Assembly (NCBI RefSeq): GCF_000246895.1
Contig: NZ_BAEV01000004.1
Location: forward strand, 1 to 64,000
From: Clostridium arbusti SL206
GTDB lineage: Bacteria; Bacillota; Clostridia; Clostridiales; Clostridiaceae
Direction of reading: 5' to 3'
Length of the DNA stretch: 64,000 bases
Shown: positions 55,399 through 63,499 of the stretch, one piece after another
How the letters are laid out: every line of letters begins with the position of its first letter
Position numbering within the stretch: position 1 is the first letter of the stretch
Made by a program: the position numbers and the translations under genes
The notes under the pieces: generated by a model
The model's input: only the letters and a program-made list of their open reading frames with translations
Told to the model about the DNA's origin: nothing
Database searches by the model: none

Positions 55399-56397
55399 AT
55401 GAATTATGTAATATCACTTGATCCAGGTAAAGACACAACAAAGGTAATGGGTACTGCTTTAACAAAAGATTTAATATTAGAGAGTATAAAACCTAACCAT
55501 TTTTTATCTAGAATGTATGATTTAAATAATGGCTATATTGATGTAGAAGGCAATGATTCACATAAAGTAGTCTTCAATGGAGAAGAATTTATTATTGGTA
55601 AGCAAGGTGGCGAAGTAAGAAATTTTGATACTTCTAAAGAGAATCCATTACATAAACTATGTTCTTATGTTGCAATAACACAGTATTTAGAACCTGAAAG
55701 TAAAGAAAATAAAATATATGTTGTTCTTGCTTGTCCTATAACTGTTCTTTCAAATGAGACTGCTAAGCAGAGTTATAAGGACTTTATAAAAGGTAATGGT
55801 GTAATTAAAATAAATGTAGACAATAATAATTATGAATTTGAAATTGTTGAAATAATGTTTAAAGCAGAAGGCAGTGGAATACGTTATTTAATGCCTAATT
55901 TATTTATTAATAAAAAAGTAGGAGTAATTGATTTTGGTGGCCAGAATATGACCTTTACATTATTTACTGATGGATCTTGCGCTAATCCGCAAAAAGACCG
56001 CTTTGCTGAAGACCTTGGAGCAGTACAATTAATAAATTATGTATCTGATGCTTTAACAGACCATAATAAAAAAGGAAATAGGGTACATGTAAAAGTTGCT
56101 GAAGAAGCTTTGAATAGAGGATATGGTCTAGATTATGGAAAGAAAGATGAATCTACAGTTGAATATATCAAAAATGCAAAAGTAAGGTTCTTTAATGAAG
56201 CTTGCGCTTTAATAGCAAGGCATGCTATTTCATTAAGAGATTTAGATACAGTTATATGCGTTGGAGGAACTACTCAGCATTTGGATGAACAAATAACAGA
56301 TAAATTACCTAATAGCATGATAGCTGCTAATTCTCAGTTTACAAATGTTGAAGGCCTATTTAAAGTAGCAATTAAAAAGTACGGTAAAATTAACTAA
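55399..56397 (+). CDS. ParM-like actin homologue for plasmid segregation
   Basis: A 332-residue actin-fold ATPase: phosphate-1 loop ISLDPGKDTTKVMG, phosphate-2 region VGVIDFGGQNMTFTLF, adenosine motif TVICVGGTTQHLDEQI. It should polymerise into filaments that push sister plasmids apart, using the downstream adaptor and the upstream repeats. AGGGGGA precedes ATG 55399. Confidence 0.88.
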   Translation: MNYVISLDPGKDTTKVMGTALTKDLILESIKPNHFLSRMYDLNNGYIDVEGNDSHKVVFNGEEFIIGKQGGEVRNFDTSKENPLHKLCSYVAITQYLEPESKENKIYVVLACPITVLSNETAKQSYKDFIKGNGVIKINVDNNNYEFEIVEIMFKAEGSGIRYLMPNLFINKKVGVIDFGGQNMTFTLFTDGSCANPQKDRFAEDLGAVQLINYVSDALTDHNKKGNRVHVKVAEEALNRGYGLDYGKKDESTVEYIKNAKVRFFNEACALIARHAISLRDLDTVICVGGTTQHLDEQITDKLPNSMIAANSQFTNVEGLFKVAIKKYGKIN

Positions 56398-56409
56398 GGA
56401 CGTGATTTT

Positions 56410-56730
56410 ATGGCCAAAAGAGAAGGATCATTTACCTTTACATTCTCTAAACGTAACAACGATGTGAAAGAATTAATAGCTACTAAAAAGAATAATGATG
56501 AAAATTTTGTAGTAACAGATTATATGTGTGAAGCAGTTAGATTCTATGAAAAATATGGGAAAAATTCTACTGAATTAAGAAATCTAGTTGTAGAAATAAT
56601 GCATCAAGAATTACCGAATGCCTATATCCCAACTGTAGAAGAAGTTACAACTACTTCTTCTCATATAATTGATGCAAGTTTTAATGGTAATGTTGATGAT
56701 ATTGATGATGAGGATTTAGATGAGGATTAA
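56410..56730 (+). CDS. ParR-like DNA-binding adaptor
   Basis: A 106-residue protein 12 bases after the ParM-like gene, with AAGGACG upstream. N-terminal strand-helix pattern (GSFTFTFSKRNNDVKELIAT, FVVTDYMCEAVRFYEKYG) fits a ribbon-helix-helix DNA-binding fold; the C-terminus is a very acidic tail (DDIDDEDLDED), as in adaptors that contact actin-like filaments. Identity rests on position and fold pattern. Confidence 0.75.
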   Translation: MAKREGSFTFTFSKRNNDVKELIATKKNNDENFVVTDYMCEAVRFYEKYGKNSTELRNLVVEIMHQELPNAYIPTVEEVTTTSSHIIDASFNGNVDDIDDEDLDED

Positions 56731-56923
56731 TATAAATATGCTTATAAACTTTTATGTATACCGTATTATCTATCACCATGAACATAGTCAGGGGAAACCA
56801 GATTATAATAAATTAGAAACTATATAAAAGCATTGCTAGAATTATTACATAAAACAAAAATATATATTTAGAGTTATTATCTCCGATCATTAGTTTTTAT
56901 AAATGGTGAAAGGAGATTTTTTA

Positions 56924-57484
56924 ATGTTAAAACAAAAATTAGAGCAAATAAAAGCTAGATTAAATCAAGAATATAAATCTATAGATACAATGAAGGTATA
57001 TTCTAATCATGTACCAGTCAATATAAAAATAAAAAAATTAAGTACATTGCCATCACGATTAAGAGGAGCTGCCTCACTAGTATATGATGCAATGGAAGCA
57101 CACTGTAATAAAGATTTTCAGGTATATGCAACTCAGCAACCCATAGCTAAAGAAACAGGCTATAGTCGTGAATGGGTAAATCATATCATCCAATTGTTAG
57201 TCGATGTTGGTCTTATAGAAAAGATAAGACGTGGACTTAAACAACCAAACCTTTATACTTTAATAATTAAGAAAAAAATAAGTTCAATTATAAATGAAAT
57301 TAAACTTGTATTAATTGAAATAGCAATAGATAAAAAGAAAAAACAATCAGAAAAGAATTCATACTCTCAAAATAAAAGAATATTTACTGACTATGATCAA
57401 AGATCATATGATTATGATGCTCTCGAAAAAGTTGCATTAGGTGAGATGGAAATAGATGATCTATCTGAAATCATGATAAGTTAA
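56924..57484 (+). CDS. Winged-helix plasmid protein sharing a C-terminal motif with Rep
   Basis: ATG 56924 after GAAAGGAG. 186 residues: basic N-terminus, winged helix (GAASLVYDAMEAHCNKDFQV, YSREWVNHIIQLLVDVGLIE) typical of plasmid replication or copy-control proteins, a Lys-rich linker, and a C-terminal FTDYDQRSYDYDALEKVALG. The same phrase ends the Rep protein at 62039 (FNDYDQREYDYNELEKKLLG). In Firmicutes this YxQRxYDxxxLE-type tail occurs on DnaD-like and plasmid replication proteins, so a replication-related role is likely. Confidence 0.7.
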   Translation: MLKQKLEQIKARLNQEYKSIDTMKVYSNHVPVNIKIKKLSTLPSRLRGAASLVYDAMEAHCNKDFQVYATQQPIAKETGYSREWVNHIIQLLVDVGLIEKIRRGLKQPNLYTLIIKKKISSIINEIKLVLIEIAIDKKKKQSEKNSYSQNKRIFTDYDQRSYDYDALEKVALGEMEIDDLSEIMIS

Positions 57485-57512
57485 TTAAATTTCAAATTTT
57501 ATATTTAGATAG

Positions 57513-57548
57513 CCTTTATAAAAACTAATAGTTTTTATAAGGTTTATT
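57513..57548 (+). terminator. Rho-independent terminator
   Basis: CCTTTATAAAAAC / GTTTTTATAAGG with one bulge and a 5-base loop, then TTTATTT. Confidence 0.8.
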
Positions 57549-57926
57549 TATGATTGCTTAAAAAGCAATATTTTTTATTTTTATTATAATTCCATTAAAT
57601 ATATATTACACAAATGTAAATATAATCTATCAAATTCAAATATATACTTTTATGATGTGAATTTAAGTCTTAATTGTATAACCTATAGTTAACATTAGAA
57701 TTTAATACATAATTATAATTATGTAAAGTAAACAAATACTAATCTAACTACTGACGTAATTAAAAAATTTCATTTCATATACTAAAAGCAAAAAATAATA
57801 TCAAAGTTATAATAAAAACAGGAAATTTATATAATTCTACTAATTACTAGGAACATAAAGCTATAATTTAATATTTTGTAAGTATTTAGTTGTTTTTGAG
57901 GTTTGATTATAAAAAATATGAGAAGT
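57549..57926. other. Gene-free AT-rich spacer
   Basis: About 380 bases with no gene or clear structure that I can see. Confidence 0.5.
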
Positions 57927-57981
57927 AAAATTTAGATAATATAATTTAAAGAGCTACTTATTTAAGTATTATCTAAATTTT
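57927..57981. promoter_or_regulatory. 15-bp perfect inverted repeat directly before the nitrilase ribosome site
   Basis: AAAATTTAGATAATA (57927-57941) and TATTATCTAAATTTT (57967-57981) around a 25-base loop; the GAGGAG ribosome site starts 3 bases later. It may be an operator or an mRNA structure controlling translation. Confidence 0.55.
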
Positions 57982-57997
57982 GCGAGGAGTGATTTTC

Positions 57998-58909
57998 ATG
58001 TACAAGGATATAATTACATTATCAGTTGTTAATTTTAATGCTGTATGGGGTGATAAGGAAAAAAATCTAAATAGAATTAAAGGTTATATTGAAGCAGCTG
58101 CAAAAAAAGGATCCAATATGATTGTTTTTCCAGAAATGAGCTTAACAAGTTATGATGATATAGAGTCCACTCCAAAATCTGAGAAAATGCAAACTAAACT
58201 TGCAGAAACTATTCCAGGGCCTTCAACAAATGAAATTGAGAGTCTAGCTAAAAAGCTTGGTATATATGTTATTTTGGGAATGCCTGAAAAAGATAAAGAT
58301 GATACAACAAAAGTATACAATTCACTTGCAGTATTTACACCAGATGGTTTATACGATTCTTATAGAAAAATGCATCTTCCTGCACCTGAACCAAACTGGG
58401 CCGTTAGAGGAGATAAACCATTACTTCTAGAAACTCCATGGGGGCCAATAGGTGTTGCGATATGTTATGATTCATATTGTTTCCCTGAAATGACTAGATA
58501 CTATGCAGCTAAAGGTGCTAGATTATACATAAATAGTACTGCATATGCACATTGCCATGGCCCAAGTCTTGCAAGAACAAATTTAGAAGCTAACTGCATA
58601 ACGAATGGAATATATATTGCTTCAGCTAATTTGTGCGGACAAGATGTAGATAATTATTTTTGGGGAGGAAGCAGCATAATGGGCCCTGCAAGAGAAACAT
58701 GGCAAGTACATTATTATACAGGCTTACCATTTAACGAAAACGGTGCAGATCAAGAAAAAATGTATACTGAAACAATTGATTTAGGCTTAGCAACAAGATT
58801 TTTGTATAAATATAATGAATCAGTTGGTTCAGCAGATTTTAGGCCAGAAAAGTATATTGAAATGTATAAAAGCATTTTAGATGATCCTAATTTTAATAAA
58901 AAAGATTAA
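57998..58909 (+). CDS. Carbon-nitrogen hydrolase (nitrilase superfamily)
   Basis: ATG 57998 chosen because GCGAGGAGTG lies 11 bases upstream. 303 residues with the catalytic triad: Glu in MIVFPEMSLTSY, Lys in YRKMHLPAPE and Cys in GVAICYDSYCFPEMTR. It hydrolyses a nitrile, amide or carbamoyl substrate; the substrate branch cannot be set from motifs. It stands alone with its own terminator. On a plasmid it could be a nutritional or detoxifying gene. Confidence 0.92.
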   Translation: MYKDIITLSVVNFNAVWGDKEKNLNRIKGYIEAAAKKGSNMIVFPEMSLTSYDDIESTPKSEKMQTKLAETIPGPSTNEIESLAKKLGIYVILGMPEKDKDDTTKVYNSLAVFTPDGLYDSYRKMHLPAPEPNWAVRGDKPLLLETPWGPIGVAICYDSYCFPEMTRYYAAKGARLYINSTAYAHCHGPSLARTNLEANCITNGIYIASANLCGQDVDNYFWGGSSIMGPARETWQVHYYTGLPFNENGADQEKMYTETIDLGLATRFLYKYNESVGSADFRPEKYIEMYKSILDDPNFNKKD

Positions 58910-58941
58910 TTTATAACTAACTGAATTTTTAATTTTACCAT

Positions 58942-58972
58942 AAGAAAAAGGCTTAATGTCTTTTTCTTTTTT
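58942..58972 (+). terminator. Rho-independent terminator
   Basis: AAGAAAAAG / CTTTTTCTT with a 9-base loop and T-run, 33 bases after the nitrilase stop. Confidence 0.8.
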
Positions 58973-59099
58973 CCTACATTAGTTGTTTTAAAGAGATTAC
59001 ATACCACGTGGAATAATGTATATTTAGCCATTGGTTTTTAATGGTTGAATATCATTATGGAGCACGGTAGCCCCAAACGATAGTGCGGGAGGGATTTAT

Positions 59100-59315
59100 A
59101 TGCTAGTAAACACTCAAAAAATAGTATCTATTTCTGAAGCTAATCAAAATTTTTCTAAAATAGCAAAGATAGTAGATCAAGATAAATCAGTAATAATAAT
59201 GAAAAATAATAAGCCTAAATATGTTCTTTTAGATTTTGAAGAATTTAGCAAAGAAGCTGCTTCAGAAGAAGATAAGCTAGATAATATGGAAGCATTTAAG
59301 GAGTTAGCTAAATGA
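59100..59315 (+). CDS. Phd/YefM-family antitoxin
   Basis: A 71-residue antitoxin: VNTQKIVSISEANQNFSKIA is the DNA-binding N-terminus and YVLLDFEEFSKEAASEED the conserved middle; the C-terminal tail (NMEAFKELAK) would wrap around the toxin. GGGAGGGA precedes ATG 59100. It overlaps the doc start by 4 bases (ATGA). With its toxin broken it may persist as a free repressor or as protection against related toxins. Confidence 0.9.
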   Translation: MLVNTQKIVSISEANQNFSKIAKIVDQDKSVIIMKNNKPKYVLLDFEEFSKEAASEEDKLDNMEAFKELAK

Positions 59316-59461
59316 AATATATTTCACTTGAATATGTGCTAAAACTTCATGAAAAACTTATAAAAGCTACTGGTGGATCAATTGAACTAAGAGATATAGA
59401 ACTATTAAAATCATCAATAGAAAATTCAAAAACAACTTTTAATGGCCTAGTACCAGCATAG
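59312..59461 (+). pseudogene. Doc toxin, N-terminal stub cut by a miniature element
   Basis: The first 44 or so residues match the Doc/Fic start (ISLEYVLKLHEKLIKATGGS, IELRDIELLKSSIENS). At 59444 the frame enters an inverted-repeat element and stops at 59459-59461. The catalytic HPFxxGNKR Fic motif is missing and not found downstream, so the toxin is dead. Confidence 0.88.
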
Positions 59462-59635
59462 CTGTCACCAAGTGCAAAGTAAAATTTAAAACGTAATAAT
59501 ATCAACGCTTTAATGTAAATATGCATTTCTAAAAATATTGAGAAAATATAATAATAAATAACCTTTAAAAATGGCTATTTTACAGGCTTTCTAATTCTAT
59601 TTTGCACTTCATGACACGTTTGCTGGTATTGGGCC
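59444..59635. mobile_element. Miniature Tn3-like element, 192 bp, inside doc
   Basis: 38-bp imperfect inverted ends (59444-59481 and 59598-59635) with shared blocks TACCAGCA, TGTCA and AAGTGCAAA; they are diverged relatives of the 39-bp transposon ends nearby (TACCAGC, GGGGCAAAGTA). No coding capacity. The flanks do not form a target duplication and doc does not resume to the right. Confidence 0.75.
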
Positions 59636-59653
59636 AACTAATACAAATGTTAT

Positions 59654-59806
59654 CTACTCATTAGAATCATTATTATGTGAATTTGCATGTTTTGATTTAT
59701 ATTTTTTTATGCAAATAGAGACTATACCAATTATCACAAGTGAAACAAACAAAAAAAACCAAGTTATTATTAATCTATATACACTTTCATTTAGTTCAAA
59801 TTTCAT
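59654..59806 (-). CDS. 50-residue single-span membrane peptide
   Basis: Starts at 59806 with AGAGGTG five bases upstream. A charged start (MKFELNESVYR), one membrane helix (IITWFFLFVSLVIIGIVSIC) and a basic then hydrophilic tail (IKKYKSKHANSHNNDSNE). This layout resembles type I toxin peptides and other small membrane proteins of plasmids. No function can be assigned. Confidence 0.5.
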   Translation of the reverse strand: MKFELNESVYRLIITWFFLFVSLVIIGIVSICIKKYKSKHANSHNNDSNE

Positions 59807-60078
59807 GAAGAACACCTCTAGCAAAGAAGTATTTCCATGGATAAGGATACATATACACTAGGCACTAGATGCCCCCTATAATACGTTTATTTGCGTTTTA
59901 AGGCACTTTAAATTTTTGCAATATAAAACATTGCCGATAGCATTAAAACACAAAACAAGGGCATATAGACGCATTTTAATATTTGTTTTTTAACACATAC
60001 TTTTTATATATTTAATCTTTTATAGATACTAATATTATGCAATTACATTTTATTAATCATGAATTCAACTTAACTACT

Positions 60079-61523
60079 GGGCGTGGTGAAAAACTCAACA
60101 TTATAAGTTAAAATAAGAATTAGAATTTATATCTAGTTCTTATTTTTTTACTAACAAGGAGGACATAATGCTAAAGAAAAATACTAAAAAAGAATTTAAA
60201 GTCATATCTTGTACTCTTGATGATCTTGTACCCAAAAATCATTTACTCAGAAAAATTAACAGTAAAATAGATTTTTCATTTATCTATGATAAAGTAAATA
60301 ACTTATATTCACCTACGGGTAGGCCTTCTATAGATCCTGTAGTTCTAGTAAAAATAATACTTTTAGCATCTTTATACAACATAGATTCTGAAAGAAAACT
60401 ACTGAATGAGATACAAGTAAATTTAGCATATAGATGGTTTTTAGGAATAGATCTTGATGAAAAAGTACCAGATAGAACATCTTTATCTAAAAATAGGAAT
60501 GGAAGATTTAGAAATTCTAATTTATTTCAAGAAATATTTGATGAAATCGTTAGACTCTGTATAAAAGAAAATATAGTTGCTGGGAAGCTATTATTAACTG
60601 ATTCTACTCATATTAAAGCTAACGCTTCAAAAGAAAGACATGAAACTATATTGGTTTACGAAGGTCCAAATGAATACAATAGAAGACTTGATCTTAGAGC
60701 AAAAGCTCTCGCTTATAAAGTTAAAGAAAATAATCCAAACAGTAAAAGGAATACTTTTGGTGGAGATGCGAAAAGTGAAGATTACCTTGTTAAACAAAAA
60801 ATGCAGATTAAAAGCACTACAGATCCTGAAACTGGTTATTTAGGCAGAACAGGTAAACCGAAAGGTTTTCACTATCTTAATCATCAAAGTCAAGATAGTA
60901 AGTATGGTATAATCACTGATGTTTATGTCACTCCTGGCAATGTGAATGATTTCATACTTTATATAGATAGGTTAAAAGTTCAAAAAGAAAAATTTGGTTT
61001 TAAGATAGAAGAAGTTGCAGCTGATACTGGATATGATTTTCCAGAAGTTCATTGGGGCTTAGATCAATTAAAAATAAAGGGATATATAAGCAAAAAAGAT
61101 ACTGAAGAAAAAGATAAAGGAAAAGTATTTCCGCCAAGTAAATTTAAATATGATGAATTTAATGATATTTTTATATGTCCTAATGATAAAATCCTTAGGT
61201 TTACTAGTGTTAATACTGGCAAATACAAAAAAAGAAGCTATGCTGCTAAGCATATTGATTGCCAAAATTGTTCTTCAAAAGATAAGTGTTCTCCCTCTAA
61301 AGTAGCTAGACGAATTGATATTAGCTTTGATAGAAAATCTATGAATAAAAACTATAAGCTTATAGACAGCTTTAGATATACAGAAGCCATGACTTTAAGA
61401 AGAATTTATTGTGAAGGTAATTTTGGAATAATGAAGGAAAATCATAATTTAAGAAAAAAAGGTAGCATATTACATGGGTTTTGTAATGTACTAACTTTTT
61501 CAATTGAGTTTTTCACCACGCCC
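60079..61523 (+). mobile_element. Intact IS1182-family insertion sequence, 1445 bp
   Basis: 20-bp perfect terminal repeats GGGCGTGGTGAAAAACTCAA at both ends, flanked by TACT on both sides (4-bp target duplication). Joining the flanks restores a hairpin related to the GAATTCCACACAA palindrome at 4076, so the element inserted in a hairpin loop. Confidence 0.85.
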
Positions 61524-61577
61524 TACTGTTTTGTGGAATTGAAAATTTCAGCAAATTATATTTATAGATTAATTTAA
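60168..61577 (+). CDS. IS1182-family transposase
   Basis: A 469-residue DDE transposase: N-terminal domain (VPKNHLLRKINSKIDFSFIY, GRPSIDPVVLVKIILLASLY), catalytic part (LLLTDSTHIKANASKERHE, VAADTGYDFPEVHWGLDQL) and a C-terminal zinc-type CQNCSSKDKC with a final EGNFGIMKENHNLR Glu region. ACAAGGAGGA precedes ATG 60168. The frame runs through the right terminal repeat and stops 54 bases outside the element, so its last ~18 residues come from the target DNA. Confidence 0.93.
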   Translation: MLKKNTKKEFKVISCTLDDLVPKNHLLRKINSKIDFSFIYDKVNNLYSPTGRPSIDPVVLVKIILLASLYNIDSERKLLNEIQVNLAYRWFLGIDLDEKVPDRTSLSKNRNGRFRNSNLFQEIFDEIVRLCIKENIVAGKLLLTDSTHIKANASKERHETILVYEGPNEYNRRLDLRAKALAYKVKENNPNSKRNTFGGDAKSEDYLVKQKMQIKSTTDPETGYLGRTGKPKGFHYLNHQSQDSKYGIITDVYVTPGNVNDFILYIDRLKVQKEKFGFKIEEVAADTGYDFPEVHWGLDQLKIKGYISKKDTEEKDKGKVFPPSKFKYDEFNDIFICPNDKILRFTSVNTGKYKKRSYAAKHIDCQNCSSKDKCSPSKVARRIDISFDRKSMNKNYKLIDSFRYTEAMTLRRIYCEGNFGIMKENHNLRKKGSILHGFCNVLTFSIEFFTTPYCFVELKISANYIYRLI

Positions 61578-61622
61578 TATCATCTATCACAGAGCTCATA
61601 TAATTATCTATTCTTTTTATAT

Positions 61623-61650
61623 AAAACAACAACAAGACAGTTGTTGTTTT
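61623..61650 (+). terminator. Terminator-like hairpin
   Basis: AAAACAACAAC / GTTGTTGTTTT with a 6-base loop, followed by T-rich sequence; shields the origin from the IS. Confidence 0.75.
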
Positions 61651-61720
61651 ATATATTGTTTTAGTTGTTTTAATTGTTTTAGACACCTATCTAAGCCTTG
61701 ATATATCTAGCTTTGAAATT

Positions 61721-61961
61721 TTAAATATGAGCTTTTCATACCTAAATATGAGCTTTCCATACTTAAATATGAGTTTTGCATACCTTAAATATGAGCTTTT
61801 CATACCTAAATATGAGCTTTGCATACCTTAAATATGAGCTTTTCATACCTAAATATGAGTTTTGCATACCTTAAATATGAGCTTTTCATACCTAAATATG
61901 AGTTTTGTATACCTTAAATATGAGCTTTTCATACCTTAAATATAAATTCTTTATATCATAC
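61721..61961. repeat. Iteron array of the replication origin (10 copies plus one degenerate)
   Basis: Tandem 21-22 bp repeats, consensus TAAATATGAGCTTTTCATAC plus C(T), starting at 61721, 61742, 61763, 61785, 61806, 61828, 61849, 61871, 61892 and 61914; an eleventh at 61936 is degenerate. Variants alternate between CTTTTCATA and TTTTGCATA, and unit length alternates 21/22. They are bound by the initiator encoded just downstream. Confidence 0.95.
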
Positions 61962-61965
61962 TGAA

Positions 61966-62006
61966 TTAAATATGAGTATGTAAAACATATTTGCATACTC
62001 ATATTT
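61966..62006. promoter_or_regulatory. Inverted half-iterons over the rep promoter
   Basis: TAAATATGAGTATG (61966-61979) and CATACTCATATTTA (61993-62006), 14-base perfect arms made from the iteron half-site. A -35-like TTGCAT (61990) and TAAAAT (62012) overlap it. As in other Rep_3 plasmids, a Rep dimer should bind here and repress rep. Confidence 0.8.
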
Positions 62007-62038
62007 ATATGGTAAAATGTAGTTAGTGAGGTGAATTT

Positions 62039-63082
62039 ATGGATAAAAATTATTTGGTAACTAAATCTAATTATTTCATTATGAATTCAAGCTATGATTT
62101 AAGCTTAGAAGAGCAAAAATTGATTCTTACATTAGCAAGTATGGTTCAACCTAATGATGAAGAGTTTAAATCTTATAACTTTAGAATATCTGATTTCATG
62201 AAACTCATAGGAGTTGAAGATAAATCTAAGTATACTGAAATTCCTAAAATTACTAAAGAACTTATGAAAAAAGTATTTGAAATTCAAGAAGGAAAGACAC
62301 TTATACAAACTGCATGGCTTAGTGGTGTTAGATATGAAAAGGGTTCTGGTATGGTAGTTTTGAAATTTAATCCAGATTTAAAACCATATATGTTAAAACT
62401 TAATAGTATGTTTACGCAATATAAGTTAGCAAATATTTTAAGTATGAAAAGCAAATATTCACCTAGAATATATGAGATTTTAAAGTGTAATGAATTTAAA
62501 GAACAAGGGCATATAAAAATAGAAATTAATATTTTAAGAAATTTATTGAAGGCTGAAGATATATATCCTTTATATGCTGATTTTAAAAGATATATATTAA
62601 ATAGAACTCAAAAGGAATTAAAAAAATTAAGCGATATATGGTTTGAATTTGAAGAAGTGAAAACAGGTAGAAAAGTTACAAGTTTAAAGTTCTATATATA
62701 TTCTAATAATAAAAAAGAAGTTAAAGATTATATAGCTGTTACTAAAGAAAATAAAAAAATAGATAATCGTAAATACATAGAAAAAGTTAAAAAGATAATG
62801 TATGAACATAAGGTTACCTCAATCGAAGCACAGAAGATATATGATAGCTCAAATGGAGACATAGATCTTATATCAAAGGTTTATAATTATTTTAAAAATA
62901 AAAAGGTAAAAAATCTTATAGGAACTATGATAAGTATGGTTAAACCAGGAGCTTTTAAAGAACCTATAAGTAATATGCCTAAAACACATTTTAATGACTA
63001 TGATCAAAGGGAATATGATTATAATGAACTTGAAAAAAAGCTTTTAGGCTGGAATGATGATGAAAAGGATAGAGTAGTATAA
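62039..63082 (+). CDS. rep: Plasmid replication initiator, Rep_3/RepB family
   Basis: A 347-residue initiator starting at ATG 62039 with GTGAGGTGA upstream. Two winged-helix domains: VTKSNYFIMNSSYDLSLEEQ, SYNFRISDFMKLIGVE (first) and SKYSPRIYEILKCNEFKEQG, RYILNRTQKELKKLSDIWFE (second), the Rep_3 pattern. It binds the iterons upstream as monomers and opens the origin. The C-terminus carries FNDYDQREYDYNELEKKLLG, shared with the winged-helix protein at 56924, probably a contact for host replication proteins. Confidence 0.94.
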   Translation: MDKNYLVTKSNYFIMNSSYDLSLEEQKLILTLASMVQPNDEEFKSYNFRISDFMKLIGVEDKSKYTEIPKITKELMKKVFEIQEGKTLIQTAWLSGVRYEKGSGMVVLKFNPDLKPYMLKLNSMFTQYKLANILSMKSKYSPRIYEILKCNEFKEQGHIKIEINILRNLLKAEDIYPLYADFKRYILNRTQKELKKLSDIWFEFEEVKTGRKVTSLKFYIYSNNKKEVKDYIAVTKENKKIDNRKYIEKVKKIMYEHKVTSIEAQKIYDSSNGDIDLISKVYNYFKNKKVKNLIGTMISMVKPGAFKEPISNMPKTHFNDYDQREYDYNELEKKLLGWNDDEKDRVV

Positions 63083-63230
63083 GAATCCTAAAAAGTGAAG
63101 TATAGATAATTTTGATACCTATTATATTTATTTTATTGTAATAAAAAATAAGGTTAAAAATTATATTTTATGATATACTATAAATAGAAAAGCTGTAAGG
63201 GCTATATTTTGTAGTTTATATATCTAGGTT

Positions 63231-63268
63231 AAGTAAAGGCATTTTGCGAGAATGTCTTTACTTTTTTG
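63231..63268. terminator. Bidirectional terminator overlapping the small gene's stop
   Basis: AAGTAAAGGCATT / AATGTCTTTACTT with a 7-base loop and T6 on the plus strand; it contains the stop codon of the minus-strand peptide gene. Confidence 0.8.
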
Positions 63269-63458
63269 GATTTTTTGAATCATGATCTTCTATATCAATA
63301 GAAAGTTCATTATCAATCAAATCTTTAGATTTATTTGACAGCTTCAAAGATGCTTTATCTTTTGAATATGCTAATACAGCAAATATTGTTAGCGATCCTA
63401 ATACAATAGCAGTTATAGCAATACATACTATAGCTATTATAGCTAATCTATCATCCAT
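63258..63458 (-). CDS. 66-residue single-span membrane peptide
   Basis: Start at 63458 after AGAGGGGGTGG. Acidic start (MDDRLA), one or two hydrophobic stretches (IIAIVCIAITAIVLGSLTIF), then a charged tail (DLIDNELSIDIEDHDSKNP). A likely -10 (TATAAT) lies about 105 bases upstream on the minus strand, giving a long structured leader. Layout (small membrane peptide, convergent short transcript, shared terminator) resembles type I toxin modules near plasmid origins, but no known toxin family is matched. Confidence 0.6.
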   Translation of the reverse strand: MDDRLAIIAIVCIAITAIVLGSLTIFAVLAYSKDKASLKLSNKSKDLIDNELSIDIEDHDSKNPKK

Positions 63459-63499
63459 CTAGCCACCCCCTCTGTTGTCAGAGTCCCTTACAGCTTTCC

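Noticed and set aside
61721..61961. Regular short repeats that could look like a CRISPR array
   Set aside because: The units are directly tandem with no unique spacers, lie just before a Rep_3 gene and have half-sites in the rep operator, so they are iterons.
63188..63497. Fst/par-like antisense repeats at the small peptide gene
   Set aside because: In that system the repeats are direct, giving complementary RNAs; here the CTGTAAGGG blocks are inverted, so convergent RNAs would carry the same, not complementary, sequence. Only overlap at the terminator remains.
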